From Gari tellinella (lineage: Eukaryota; Mollusca; Bivalvia; Cardiida; Psammobiidae), in the NCBI GenBank assembly GCA_922989275.2, contig OV277863.1, positions 49,396,999 through 49,460,998 on the forward strand: a stretch of 64,000 nucleotides of DNA, given 5' to 3'. Shown piece by piece: positions 12,175 through 22,864 of this stretch. The notes under the pieces are model-generated. The model was given only the letters and a program-made list of their open reading frames with translations. It was not told the origin of the DNA and did no database searches. The position numbers and the translations under genes are program-made. How positions within the stretch are numbered: position 1 is the stretch's first letter; every line of letters starts with the position of its first letter.

Positions 12175-12375
12175 GGCATTTTCAATGTTACCCTTTGCCT
12201 GCTGAACGTGACTTCACTGTGTTTTGCAAACAGTTTTGATCCAGAACTAAACTGTTTGATACTCATCTTTAAATTGGTTTTACTTGAAAATGTATAAAGC
12301 TAAATTTTACAAACTTGAAGACGACAGTTTCAAAGCAGACGATGGTACAGCAGGATAAATGGACTTTTCTTTGAT
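12175..12375. mobile_element. Degenerate MITE family A copy
   Basis: A reduced hairpin at 12228-12262 (CAAACAGTTTTGATCC / CTAAACTGTTTG) is followed by GATACTCATC and a tail with GAAGACGACAG and AAGCAGACGATGG, in the family A order. Confidence 0.5.
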
Positions 12376-12454
12376 ACGATGTTTGTCATATGCAACCCGC
12401 TGCCTATTTATAAGTCGATGGCGTCAAAACACGTGATATAGAAACTATGTTGAA

Positions 12455-12572
12455 GTCAGAAGTTTGAAGTCGGAAGTCAGAAATCAGAAGTCTGAAGTAA
12501 GAGGTTTGAAGTCTGAATTGTGACGTTCGAAGTCTGAACCCTTAAGCTTGAAACTTGAAGTCGGAAGTAGGA
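12455..12572. repeat. Minisatellite, inverted relative to 8285-8398
   Basis: Units of the type GAAGTCAGAAGT, GAAGTCTGAAGT and TGAAGTCGGAAGT. This is the reverse complement of the array 4 kb to the left. Confidence 0.8.
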
Positions 12573-12663
12573 ATTCACCACCCGTCTTTCGTAGTTAAAT
12601 CTTATCAATGCTCTTATTCATTTTGTGGTTTTATTTTTCTTCACTATTGGATGAAACGTATTC

Positions 12664-12735
12664 GCATTTTAGCAGTTTGAACTCAGATAAGGCGTCAAGT
12701 ATGTCGGCAACTAATCGGGATCCAAACTGCACTAT
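12664..12735. mobile_element. Hairpin MITE remnant (family A)
   Basis: AGCAGTTTGAACTCAGATAA...GGGATCCAAACTGC forms an imperfect stem directly upstream of the Ig relic at 12744. Confidence 0.4.
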
Positions 12736-12743
12736 ACTCATAG

Positions 12744-12890
12744 TTAACAATAAGTGAACACGGCGGTTTTTGCATTAAGTGCAATGGAACACCACCAGAT
12801 GCTAATGTGTTCTTTGTAAATTATGACGGGTCATTCAGACATGATGGAGCACAGCTATCCATTTTCAATATAACAAAGAACTATTTTTGC
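12744..12890 (+). pseudogene. Possible Ig-domain exon relic
   Basis: The frame starting after the AG at 12742-12743 reads LTISEHGGFCIKCNGTPPDA, then NVFFVNYDGS, LSIFNITKNYFCGV, then stop. Cys-containing B and F strands (KCNGTPP and YFCGV) and an NIT before the second Cys look like a shortened Ig domain. No good 5' splice site follows (only GA|GTAAAA) and the domain is too short, so it is either a decayed extra Ig exon of the plus-strand gene or chance. It stands about 100 bp upstream of the first clear exon. Confidence 0.4.
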
Positions 12891-12992
12891 GGAGTAAAAA
12901 AAAATCATTGATAATTATTTTACAAATTCGTTTGATTTAATATCTCATTTACGATTCTGGTGCACGCCTTATAGTATATGTTTAACATTCAG

Positions 12993-13223
12993 TACCGTAC
13001 AAAGTTGTGGACATCCTTGAGGGGGATAATCTAACGCTGACCTGTACCGGTACAAATATGACAGATGTTCACTGGGAAACTAACACTGGGAAACGATTAG
13101 GCAGTGGCGATGTTTTAAAGGTATACGGTATCACCAGGAACGATACAGGGTTTTACAAGTGCTTCGGAAAATCTAACCTTTCAGCACGTCATTCTATAGA
13201 GGATGTATTTCTTGATATCCAAT
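12993..13223 (+). CDS. Gene 1 exon: Ig domain 1
   Basis: The acceptor is ATTCAG ending at 12992 and the donor is CAAT|GTAAGT at 13223/13224. The exon starts with two bases completing a codon and ends after one, so it is phase 1-1 as usual for Ig exons. The 77-residue product has both canonical cysteines (LTLTCTGTN and GFYKCFGKS), the core Trp (DVHWET) and the DTGFY motif that precedes the second Cys. It acts outside the cell. Several NxT/S sites (NMT, NDT, NLS) suggest glycosylation. The initial codon GTG at 13007 is internal to the exon, not a start. Confidence 0.85.
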
Positions 13224-13394
13224 GTAAGTTTGCTACATATATTTGTTATCCAATGCGGCACTGCTTAATTTGTTTGGTCAAACTATCCATTAAATAATAT
13301 AAATACATGTATATGTTTCCATGCTACTCAATATTGTATCATTTTTATTGTGAATGTATTTATTTGTCTTTCTTGCTTTGTAGGTACATTTATA

Positions 13395-13490
13395 TAATTT
13401 CATGTGAAGCGCTTTTGAACGCACAACTCCTGTGTGAAAAGAGCGCTATATAAATCGGGTATAATAATAATAATAATAATATAAATATAA
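13395..13490 (+). mobile_element. Solo LINE/SINE 3' tail in intron 1
   Basis: ATTTCATGTGAAGCGCTTTT, GAACGCACAACTCC and GAGCGCTATATAAATC followed by (AAT)n match the tail of the LINE at 8704-8800. It is either a 5'-truncated LINE insertion or a SINE using the same tail. It lies between Ig1 and Ig2. Confidence 0.75.
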
Positions 13491-13775
13491 AACTATTAAT
13501 TTTGTAACACGCACACAACGCTTAAAAGCATGGGTGTGATATCATGTTCATTTAAAAAAGCTGCATGAACAGGCTGAATGCATGCAACAAAAATGTGACG
13601 TGTGTTTTGACGTGAGTTTCTTTGAAAAAGGCCCTTAGAGGTCGAAATATTAGATGAGAGCAGTTTATATATTATAGACTATAAATATTAATCTAATTCC
13701 CTATCTTGAATATTGAACAAATTATTGTAAATACTTTTACGAATTCGCAAACTACATTTTTATCTCATATTACAG

Positions 13776-14045
13776 ACTCTGCAAAGATTCTACATATGTA
13801 TGTGAGTAATAACTATCTAAATCCTAATGACACATATATGATGGAACTTACTGTGGAAGGCAATCCGTTACCAAATGTCACCTTTATTAAATTACGAGAG
13901 GGAAAGGTAGTATTTTTCAGTAACATAGGAGGTTCTGTGAATGTTACTATTGACCAGGTGAGATGTACAGATCTTGGACAATACCAACTGACAGTCAGCA
14001 ATCAAATAGCTAGCCAGATGGAAACGCAAGACATATATGTTTATT
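13776..14045 (+). CDS. Gene 1 exon: Ig-like domain 2 (no canonical Cys pair)
   Basis: The acceptor is ATTACAG ending at 13775 and the donor TTATT|GTAAGT; the exon is 270 nt, phase 1-1. The product runs from SAKILHMYVSNNYLN through YMMELTVEGNPLPNVTF to CTDLGQYQLTVSNQIASQ. The EGNPLPNVTF and DLGQYQLTVSN pattern is that of an I-set Ig domain. The B-strand and F-strand cysteines are replaced (MELTVEG and QYQLTVSN), so no normal intradomain disulphide can form. Three or more NxT sites are present. Confidence 0.8.
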
Positions 14046-14096
14046 GTAAGTAACTGATGTTTGCGCTTAATGAAAAAGAACAAATGGTGAATAGTG

Positions 14097-14300
14097 TACA
14101 GTGAAATCTTTCTATTCCGAACCCGGATTTATAAGTATATAAGTGGCATTAAGATGGCAGCTTAAATCAAGATGACAGTAAAGCAGAAAGCTCATATAGG
14201 AGCTTTCTGATTTACTATATTCTTGCTTAAAGCAGCCACCTGCCCAAAATTCTGAATATTGCAACGAATAAAGTGATCGTAAAATAGAGGTTTTACTGTA
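14097..14300. mobile_element. TA-flanked MITE with TACAGTRAAA ends, 204 bp
   Basis: TACAGTGAAATCTTTCTATTC at the left and, inverted, TACAGTAAAACCTCTATTTTA at the right. An internal hairpin pairs GACAGTAAAGCAGAAAGCTC with GAGCTTTCTGATTTACT. It lies in the intron between Ig2 and Ig3. Relatives are at 4299 and 28949. TA duplication plus CAGT ends suggests Tc1/mariner-type mobilisation (inference). Confidence 0.75.
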
Positions 14301-14942
14301 CATCCAAACAAATGGATGGCATTGTCATAACAGCACAGCATAAGATTTTAGTCTGTACTGTTTACAGTGACTGTAAAATACACTGTTGATTCTTAAATAA
14401 ATCTGACAAATCCTGACAAATACGGTCGTTATCTACTGTTGCTGTGCTTTGTCTGTACTGCTTGCAGCGTCCTTTTGTCTCGAGAAATGACTCAATACTA
14501 TCAATACAAAGTGAAACGGTACATATCAAACAAAACGACACAATATAGTAGCAATTAGAATTAAATGCACCTTCAACTTTGGAAACAGTTTCTTTTCTTA
14601 TCAGACGCCACATGTACACTCAAATCGATATTGCTTCAGTCATGCTTTATCCAATCTGATTTTGAAAAAATAGTCCAGACGACAATATTTAAGAATATAA
14701 TTTTTTAATTTTAAAGGTTAAATAATATGGTTAAACTAATCGAGGCAAGGGTTAAACAGTGATGCGTTCCAGGTTCTCCAAAACTTAGAACAGAAATTCA
14801 TAAAGAAATACATGAAAGGAATGTCAATACTTAACCCGATAGATTTACAATAAAAACACGTTATCTACTTTTAATTGCAAGTTTTCCTTGTTAAATATAT
14901 AGGCCTGAATACATGTGTTTAGAATAATGTTATTAATGCTAG

Positions 14943-15212
14943 GTCCACCTGTGGTTGATCCAGACGTACACATTCAGACTAGTTTCTACCCGCGCCTTGG
15001 CAAAGAGACACACATTAAGGTAGAAAACTATGGCTACCCGTATCCAAATTACACGTGGTCCCATAATAAAGCGCCAGTTACAAACCACGAGGACACATAT
15101 TTCGGTAGCAGTGTAAATATTAGCGCAACAGTTGACGATTACGGCAGCTTCAACGTTGACATGACAAATGAGGAAGGGCATGCTAGTGTTACTTTTCAAC
15201 TCATTGCTGCAG
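14943..15212 (+). CDS. Gene 1 exon: Ig-like domain 3, cysteine-less
   Basis: The acceptor AG is at 14941-14942 and the donor GCAG|GTGAAA; the exon is 270 nt, phase 1-1. The junction with the Ig2 exon makes a TGT (Cys) codon. The product begins PPVVDPDVHIQ, contains HIKVENYGYPYPNYTWSHNK and ends YGSFNVDMTNEEGHASVTF. The GYPYPNYTW core and NEEGHASVTF final strand mark a membrane-proximal Ig domain without cysteines. The paralogous exon of gene 2 has IGYPYPTYNW at the same place. A transposon starts 10 bp after the donor. Confidence 0.82.
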
Positions 15213-15679
15213 GTGAAATTGCTTACTATCCTTTTCACTCAGCTCTGTCACTGAATTTGTATCGAGATTTTTTTTAGTTCAAACAATTTCAGCTTTGTAC
15301 CTACATGAGACGATCAGATTGTTTTTTACGAACTCACATGCAAAGTTTGAAAATATCGGGACTGTGAGTAGGGAGATATCCTGAAAATAATTATTTTCCT
15401 ATAGTAAACTTGCGGTCAGCTGTGTTTGCAAATGGCCGCCGTGTAGCGTAATTTGACGTAATGCGCATGTGCGTAAATCGTCAAGGACTATTCCATTTTT
15501 CTGCAGGTGTGACAGCTATAAATTAACATCCGTTTAACGGATTATTTGTGAATGTCTATTTACCTAGTTTTTGTTTGATGTTGTTTTAATTAAAACCAAT
15601 AAGTTTTTATTGCATGGAATCATCTAAGAAAGATATTATAACCGATTTATGACGTTTCTTTAATAAATGTATTTAACGC

Positions 15680-15682
<3 letters not shown>

Positions 15683-15722
<40 letters not shown>

Positions 15723-15735
15723 AGGGAGAGAGAGG
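15683..15735. repeat. (GA)n microsatellite
   Basis: About 17 perfect GA units followed by GGGA variants. Confidence 0.9.
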
Positions 15736-16019
15736 GGCAGATGTTAAATATATTAGTATGGGCGAGTGAGAGAGGGGGAGAGAGTTGGAGAGATCTTTGA
15801 TTTAGAATGAGAGAGTGATGTTTGCTTATGAATGTTTAATGACTGTAAATTCTAAACCGAGAATAAAAGTACTACTATATCTAGTATATTGAACCATAAA
15901 TTACTTTTAGTGATATTCTCCTACTTTCTTTTGAAACCTACACACGTAGATTTTTGTGTAGCATTACACTATTTAAACCGTGCGATATAGAATGCATTCA
16001 GTGCCAGTCACACCAAATT

Positions 16020-16450
16020 GGATCAATTTGATCCACCTGAGTCAGATTTGTTCCTCACCAACATGCCTTCCTTCGTAGCAACTATCAAAGCCGTACCGAG
16101 CCTGGCAACCTCGGACCATGGTATAGTCTTCCATGAGCTAAAGGTTATATCCAACCAAAAAGAAAGGTGTTAAGCTACAAGCGGGCAAACTGGTCACACG
16201 TTAAAAGGACATAGACAGCTTCAATGACGACTTCCTTAAAACTTCACTAGACATGGCTTAGAATGACTTTAAGGACATATTGAAAACTCTTTGTGACACA
16301 CACACACTTACCAAGTAAAGTCACAAAGAGTAGACAAGATGGATTACCCCTAGTAAAATCAGACAGTTCAGACGACGAGACACGGAGACAGACTCTACCA
16401 ACGAATTAAGGCTGTATACAAGAAAGAATTAAAAGACGTGTCTGGGAAAA
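16020..16450 (+). pseudogene. LINE endonuclease fragment
   Basis: The plus strand reads DLFLTNMPSFVATIKAVPSL then ATSDHGIVFHELKV before a stop. LFLTNMPS...TSDHGIV is the C-terminal signature of the AP-endonuclease domain of non-LTR retrotransposons (SDH catalytic region). Downstream translation is broken but keeps a LINE-like basic stretch. It is an old fragment carried inside the TIR element at 15223-17325. Confidence 0.65.
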
Positions 16451-17422
16451 TAATATTGATCTAGATCTAATTTTCTAATTTAGATCCACCATACCAAAGG
16501 TGATTCAGATCTAGATCAAATGATCTATAACATTTCAGAAATATTTTTAAAACAACATGTAGATTTAGACCTAGGCCTACATAAATGGACACCAGCCAAA
16601 AAATCTGGATCTATACACTCGAGGACCTAATCATAGTCTTAGATACAATTTGGTATATATATGGTCTAACCGCTCTAATTTAATACGCTTCAAATTCCCT
16701 TTCGAAAGATGTGTAAACCATCCATGGCCGACAGAACGATGTAAGACACTGAAAACCTGTCCTTTCCACAAGCTAACAATGAACCGACTTAAAAAGTATA
16801 AATAGATCTACAAAAATCTCCGTGACGTAATATATTTAAAAACGTCACAAATTGATTGAGTCCGTTATGAATATAAAGGTCAGACTATTTGCTCAAAGGA
16901 TATAATTTCGGCTCTAACTTCGTTTTTAAATACTCTTTTACATAAAATATAACAACACCTTCAAAATAACGATGTAAATTGTTTTTTCTTCTTAATTTCA
17001 AGTTGAGATCATCATTCACCGATTTACAATACCATTTTAAGTTGTTTTTAGACCCGCTTCACCCAACGTAAATGGACTGTTCCATGACATCACATACCAT
17101 TCACAAGTCGGCCATCTTTGTAAACAGCTGAAGCAAAATTTACTATGGGGAAAACACATTTTTCACGATCTTTCGTCATTCACAGCCCGGATAAATCTTA
17201 AACTTTGCATGCGAGTTTGTAAAGAACGATCTGATCGTCTCATGCAGGTAATAAGTTGATATTGTTTGAAATAAAAAAAATCTCGATACAAATTCAGTGA
17301 CAGAGCTCAGTGAAAAGGACAGTAAATAATGAGTCTCCGTTATGTTGTAGTACATGTTGTGTCAGATGTATCTGTCTGTGAAATGTTCAGTATTACACTT
17401 ATTGCTTTTAAACTTAATATAC

Positions 17423-17530
17423 AGTGGTCAATTACTTTAGATTTGACGCCTGACTCGAGTAATGTCTCAATTCGCATAAACAATATAACATATTCAGTTA
17501 TCGGAAGTTACATTACACAGCATGAGATAA
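17423..17530 (+). pseudogene. Candidate broken fourth Ig exon, first part
   Basis: After a TATACAG acceptor the frame gives WSITLDLTPDSSNVSIRI, then NNITYSVIGSYITQHEINC and a stop. SSNVSIRI and VIGSYITQ resemble the E and F strands of the Ig3 exons (SSVNISATV and YGSFNVDM in gene 1). No donor site closes it in frame. It lies 100 bp to the right of the TIR element, which may have removed its start. Confidence 0.4.
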
Positions 17531-19266
17531 ACTGTTGAAACTAATCCAATACCAGGATATTAGGAATGTTCAGCACATCCGTTTCAGTTAACATTCAAGT
17601 TTAAGTATTTGGTAGAAAGTGTGTGTAAAAAGAAACATCTTTTGAAGTCAATGTACATCGTATGCAAATAGACAGGTTTGTCAAAACTAGAGTTTGACGC
17701 TGCATTAACCATTTTATGCCCTTGAGGATTCTTCCATGTTGGTATATTGGATAAGTCCGTTTCTGGGCTAATTTGCTGTTTTATGTTTGATAGAAACTCC
17801 TGTTAGAAAAGGTAGCAAACAGAGTAGACTAAATACATATAGAGCACCTAGATTTAGTAAGTGTCAAAGTCTACGTATTTGTATTTATCAACAGTTAGGC
17901 CAGAGGGAATGTGCCGCGAACAGTGTGAATGTTTGATTACTAGGAATCTTGAAATGATAAAAGATGTTATGTTTGTTTACTTAAAGCTTAAAGATTTGAA
18001 AGGACAAGCACACTATATATATCGTTTCGGATATTTCGAAATATTCATTACGAAAAAGAAAATAAACAAGGAGCTAATGAAATAATAATTTGCATTTATC
18101 AGAAGTAAATTATGTATGAAAGTTCAAATACGTTTAGGATATAAAACAGTAATGATCAGGTATATATAATTTAATGGTTATAATAAATCAAATTTAAAAG
18201 CTTGCAATATAATACAACCCCACTAAGCGCCATATAATGTGCACATATGTACAGCCGCGTGCTATATAAGAATCGTGCTTTGTACGTAGTCTCGGTATTT
18301 TTGGATACCGATTTTATTCTAAAGATTCGAAGTTGCATTTCGTGTACTCAACGCTAAGATACCTTCACAGCTAGGTTATTGACATGAATTGAATAGATAC
18401 AATGGAACTGCAAGTGAAATTAACTTCTCAACTTGGAAAATTCAATTATGTTTCTCAATCTGCTAAGACCCTAAACAGGCACAGAGTTGGTCAGAATCTC
18501 AATCCTTTATCTGCCTAAGCATCGTCAACTTCGAAGGTGACACCCGTTAATATATTCATATTAAGATAAGTTTTCAACTTTAGAAACAGTAGAATGAGTG
18601 TTGAATAGTCCATATAGTGATAAGAGGTAAACCTGTGTTTGATATAGGACTAAGCTTGTTAACAGAGTTTATTAATAATGCTGGTTAAATCCATATTTTA
18701 AGTATATTTTTTTTAAACCACAACACGAAAATTTCACTTACATTGGACGGTTTCGACTCTCACTGAAAACTGCACATGTTCGTCATGCTCGATGATAAGT
18801 TCGTGTAATATAGGAGTCAATACACAAACGAGTGAACAAGGACGTCGTGAATCGAGACGAGGGAACCTACCGGCTCTTGAGGGTATACGACCTGGTTTTC
18901 GCCACATCCACGGAAAGTGGCAAAAGTTGTCGAACATGACGTAAGTGTGCAGTTTTGCATTTCTGACGATGTCTCCAGTGAGAGACGAAACCGTGCTGTG
19001 TTTTGAAGAAAGTGATATATATAACTGGGATTAAGCTGGTTATAAATGGCTATAAAGTCACTGCACTACATCAGCTTAGCTGGTAAAACATGTGTTAAAC
19101 GTATAACGGGACAAATGTTAGCAATATTGAAAAATTATTTACAGCTGTTGATTGGCAATGTCAATAAGATGTGTTAGTTGTTTGCTCGAATTCGCGGTTT
19201 ATGTATTTTTGGGGACATAAACTACCGTTTATATCGTATTTCTCTATACCTTGCTGTGTAATTCAG
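17531..19266. other. Intron sequence, nothing certain
   Basis: About 1.7 kb without a repeat pair or exon I can support. A patch at about 18735-18950 reads VVNRDEGTYRLL in one frame but is surrounded by stops. Confidence 0.4.
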
Positions 19267-19340
19267 TATTACCATATATGAAAGCAATATGAGTAGACAT
19301 ATCACCAACAGTTTTGGTTATGCAAGTTTTACATTAATAG
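19267..19340 (+). pseudogene. Candidate broken fourth Ig exon, last part
   Basis: In the frame of the FN3 exon, and with no stop from the AG at 19265-19266, this reads ITIYESNMSRHITNSFGYAS then FTLI directly into GPPDP. NSFGYASFTLI resembles the G strand of Ig3 (NEEGHASVTFQLI). The pyrimidine-rich end also serves as the FN3 exon acceptor (TTACATTAATAG), so part of the match may be chance. It could be an Ig4 remnant retained upstream of FN3. Confidence 0.4.
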
Positions 19341-19481
19341 GTCCTCCAGATCCAATCACGAATATGAAGGTGGATAATTTTACATACAACAGTGTGACAT
19401 TAAGCTGGACATCGGGTTTTAATTATGGAAGTCCACAGACATTCAGGCTAATAAAAGATAACGGAAAAGGGAATTTCATCG
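19341..19481 (+). CDS. Gene 1 exon: FN3 domain, first half
   Basis: Acceptor ATTAATAG at 19340, donor ATCG|GTATGT, 141 nt, phase 1 at both ends. The product is PPDPITNMKVDNFTYNSVTL then SWTSGFNYGSPQTFRLI and KDNGKGNFI. PPDPITNM-SVTLSW is the classic A/B-strand start of a fibronectin type III domain. The Ig3 exon's last G plus GT gives the Gly before PP. Confidence 0.85.
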
Positions 19482-19558
19482 GTATGTACATTTCATCCTT
19501 TTTATCATTGTAATTTAAGAGGGAATTAAACGTTTCAGTGAAATGGGCATGTTGCTAT

Positions 19559-20464
19559 TTAACCCTTTATCACATAGCTTGTTTCTGGTTTTGAAGACAG
19601 GTGACCACTTAAAGCAGGTTAAAATATTTAAGAAATGAACTGATTTCTTCGGCGTCCAAGCAAAATAAACGACAGAAAATTATCGACAGATACCATGAAC
19701 CGCGCTAGCGATTCATAGTAAATTTGCAGATAATTTTCCGTCGTTTATTTCGCTTGAACGCCGAATAAAATCAGTTTATTTTTTAATATTTACAATATAT
19801 TTGCTGTCATTTCTAATATCAAATGAACAATTTGTTAGTACGCGTGTGTGCTTGATCCATTTTAGAGGTTCTAATGTCAACAACTTGACAGTTTGGCGCG
19901 AAAATGCCGATTTTACGTCATTTGGAAGTGACGTCATTTTTAAAGTAAGATAAATATATCGATTTTTTGTCATAACGAATGCAAATAATTGCTGTTTATA
20001 AGGTTTAACAATTTTTTTAAAATTTATCTCATTAATAAAGAAGAGTTTTAGTCGGTAATCATGGTTTCCGCTAATACGAAGGAATGCATCGGTCAAGAAT
20101 ACATTTTTGAAAAATCCGCCAAATGTTTGCTGTCAGAGTTCCAAAGATTATTTCGCGAATGAAAAATGCATATGCCCGCCTCCTCTGCGAAACTTATCCA
20201 CAAGCCCCGCCCTCTCAAGAAATACCGTTTACACGAATTGAATGTAATTTTTTTCAATTGGTTTGAATTGGAAAAATGTAAATATAGCAAAATGTGCCTC
20301 AGGGCGCATTCTGCTTTATTTTAAGCCAATTATTGTCTGTGATATAGAAACTTTTTCATATCGTGCATATTTTTGACTGCATAAAGTAGAACTATCTTCG
20401 TCAGTTGAGGAATAATTTAAAGGCGTAAAAGTCGTATTGAAGGAGTAAATGATGAAAGGATTAA
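19559..20464. mobile_element. MITE family B copy split by another repeat
   Basis: The left end TTAACCCTTTATCACATAGC...CCACTTAAAGCAGG and the right part GGGCGCATTCTGCTTTATTT...GATGAAAGGATTAA (ending at 20464) are the two halves of a family B MITE in reverse orientation. They are separated by about 650 bp that belong to a different repeat (19629-20277). The insertion therefore post-dates the MITE. Confidence 0.65.
19629..20277 (-). mobile_element. 650-bp repeat, inverted copy of 23395-24115
   Basis: It starts with a hairpin GAACTGATTTCTTCGGCGTC...GACGCCGAATAAAATCAG. Reading the minus strand, it then has GACGTCATTTCC / CGCGCCAAACTGTCAAG blocks and GCAGAGGAGGCGGGCATATG. The copy at 23395-24115 has the same blocks on the other strand and a fragment lies at about 37190-37275 (GCAGAGGAGGCGGGAC). 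Class unknown. Confidence 0.65.
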
Positions 20465-20749
20465 CGACGTGAATCGGCATGTTCTGAAAAGGATCTTCCT
20501 TTTAAACTTTCGTTCGTGTTAAAGGCCATCAGAGGGCGGTGTTACTAGTAGGGTTAAAAGTACATGCATTGTATAGTTAATATAATAGCTTTGTAGTGTT
20601 GTAAGGTAAAGAGTTTGCGCATAAATAAACTCATCTTGGTTTTCACCCCATATTTCATTAATTAATTGGTAATGTTTTGCCAACAGTCACATTGTAACAA
20701 TACATCATTGTTAGCCATACTGAATGGTTTTTGTTGCGTACTCTTTCAG

Positions 20750-20911
20750 CATTTAAGGAGATTGCTGACAAATCCGAGCATGGCCTTGAGAAAGGCGACT
20801 ATGTGGTTACTGGCCTTAGTGGTTCATCAGTCTACAAATTTACAGTGGTTTCTGCGAACCAGAACGGCACCAGTGCCATGCCAAAGGACACTGTTCAGTT
20901 TACTACTGCGG
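20750..20911 (+). CDS. Gene 1 exon: FN3 domain, second half
   Basis: Acceptor CTCTTTCAG at 20749, donor GCGG|GTGAGC, 162 nt, phase 1-1. The product is FKEIADKSEHGLEKGDYVVT then GLSGSSVYKFTVVSANQNG and TSAMPKDTVQFTTA. YVVTGLSGSSVYKFTVVSANQNG is the E-F loop and F strand of FN3 (the L-x-x-x-Y-x-F pattern), and TVQFTT is the G strand. It completes the domain begun at 19341. Confidence 0.87.
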
Positions 20912-21940
20912 GTGAGCCGATCGATTGCAAAACAAACGTACTAAAAAATAAACATCTGAAAACCGTACTTCATAAAACAAGAATTCTTTAAAAACCTCAT
21001 TCATTTGCCAGACTTTAATATTTGTTATTCTTGGTAATTTATCATTTAAGAACAAATGCTACCGAGCGTTAATAACAGGTGGTTGCTTATTACAAGTCAT
21101 TGATTATTTGAATCACTACTGCTCTGCATTAAGCAAACAGCCGCATCAAATGACTGAGAATTCAAACCGTCTTAAATATTTCAAAGCTTTCTATTAATAC
21201 CAGTCTTTCTAAACTCTATGCAGTTTGCTTGGTCAGGACTACTGCATACATGAATAAGCATGATTTGTTTTAGCTTGATAAAGTTGTATAAAGTAAAATT
21301 ACCAAAAGGTAAATGCGGTTAGTTACAAAAAGTGCAATGCGGAGAAATACGTTATGCAGATTAACTAACGAGACGCAAATTAATTATCCGAAGCCTGTAT
21401 AATGATATTGTCTCTACTTGTAAATATCAGAAGGCTTACATACATGTCGATTATAGTTTTAAGTTATTACAAATAGTATTTAGTTAGTTAGAGAAAGTTT
21501 TGTTTGCCATTGTCATTTAAACGATAGTAAGAGCAATATGCGCATATATCACTAGTGTTAATTCGAACTGTCACAAGGTACATTTTCTATAAGGAAAGTA
21601 GTAATGATCTATTTGCAGGATACCTAAAAGACAAATAATAAGGTTGACGTCCCCTAATAAGATTGGACCCAAGTTTATACTCTGCGTACAGCGATCAGCC
21701 ATTTTCGTCAACCGAAGACCCGTTCAGAACTATATATGCTAAAATATGGTTCAGAGCGGACCGACAGTTGACAAGAGTAGCAGATAGTTCTCCCGTCGAC
21801 CATTTTTCCAACACTATTGGCCCGATTTCATAAATCATCCTCAAACTGAATACACAACTACAGTGGAACCTTGGCTTCTCAAATCCAATTAAGTCGAACT
21901 TACTTTTATTTCTACAGTTATATTCCTTCTTTTGACTCGC
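20912..21940. other. Intron, nothing certain
   Basis: AT-rich. A single mariner-like end TACAGTGGAACCTTGGCTTC at 21859 has no visible partner. Confidence 0.4.
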
Positions 21941-22190
21941 TTAACTCCTCCTCTATGAATCTTTAAATGGAAAATTCCAGTTTCCATTTAGGTCTGGTCT
22001 GTTTCTGACTTTTAACGGTTGTTTTTGTCAATGTTTGGAATTATGACAAACATTGAAGACCCTGATCAGAGGGTTTCTTTCGGAGCCGTCTGATCTGGGT
22101 ATGTACTGTTTGCACAGGACAAGTGTACTTTACAAATGTACGCTGTTTGAAAAGGACATCCATATGCGGGACAAGGTTTCAAATGGTTAA
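21941..22190. mobile_element. TTAA-flanked MITE (family D), 250 bp
   Basis: It runs from TTAACTCCTCCTCTATGAATC to AAGGTTTCAAATGGTTAA, with an internal hairpin GATCAGAGGG...CCGTCTGATC. It shares layout and length with 6592-6840, including GGACAAGTGTA and GTACGCTGTTTG. It lies just upstream of the TM exon. Confidence 0.7.
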
Positions 22191-22268
22191 ATAAAGCATG
22201 CAATTATATACAATTGTAGTTCAATTAAGAGAAACGAGATATCGCAGTACGTCTATATTTAATTTTAG

Positions 22269-22400
22269 ATGCACCATCACCCCATAAAAGCAACAGGAAA
22301 GCGTTAATTGGCGGAATTATTGGGACTGTGTGTGCCCTAGCAGTCGTCGCTATAATCGCGGTGTTTGTGAAGAGAAAGAAAAATAACCAAAGGAATGCGT
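22269..22400 (+). CDS. Gene 1 exon: transmembrane segment
   Basis: Acceptor AATTTTAG at 22268, donor GCGT|GTAAGT, 132 nt, phase 1-1. A short linker APSPHKSNRK leads into the helix ALIGGIIGTVCALAVVAIIA then VFV, followed by the basic stop-transfer KRKKNNQRNA. This fixes a type I topology, with the Ig and FN3 domains outside and a very short tail inside. Confidence 0.9.
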
Positions 22401-22798
22401 GTAAGTAGTTTTCATTGTTTCTCTTTTAATATAAGATGGTATAATTGCAATGAGAATGTATGTTTATACCCTAGTATATGTTTATACCAAATAATTTACT
22501 GTCTTATCAATATCCAAATGATACTGAATAACTTTGAATGTAAATATTCTTCAGAAATGCGTTAATGTGATAGAAGCTAAAACGTTTGGACCACGTGCGT
22601 ACGATAAGTATAATGAAGATCTACACTGATTTTTATACGTTTTTATCGGACTGGGATATAATATCAGTATAGTATTGAATTGAAAAGCACGAATAATCAA
22701 TATTTACGAAAATCCCACGAATACGTTTTGAACAAACTATAAAATCATTGTACAATGTACCCTTTCAGTGTATCGCTTAAAAACACTAACAGTAATTT

Positions 22799-22864
22799 TG
22801 CAAACCGTTTAGCTTCAGGTTAGACCTCGTTGAATACGGCGTCTGAATAGGATCCAAACTATAT
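22799..22864. mobile_element. Hairpin MITE remnant (family A)
   Basis: GCAAACCGTTTAGCTTCAG...GGCGTCTGAATAGGATCC forms an imperfect stem in the last intron. Confidence 0.4.

Larger units (their letters stand above)
15223..17325. mobile_element. 2.1 kb TIR element in gene 1 intron
   Basis: The outer ends are TTACTATCCTTTTCACTCAG on the left and, inverted, TTACTGTCCTTTTCACTGAG on the right. The match continues inward for roughly 300 bp (ATGAGACGATCAGATTGTTT vs ATGAGACGATCAGATCGTTC; GTCAGCTGTGTTTGCAAATG vs TTCAGCTGTTTACAAAGATG). No transposase frame is visible. The interior holds a GA microsatellite, a LINE endonuclease relic and a stretch rich in AGATCTA. A duplication of TTA/TAA is possible but unproven. 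Confidence 0.8.

Noticed and set aside
18735..18950. Ig-like wording VVNRDEGTYRLL
   Set aside because: Flanked by stops in frame, no cysteines, no splice sites; too weak to call an exon.
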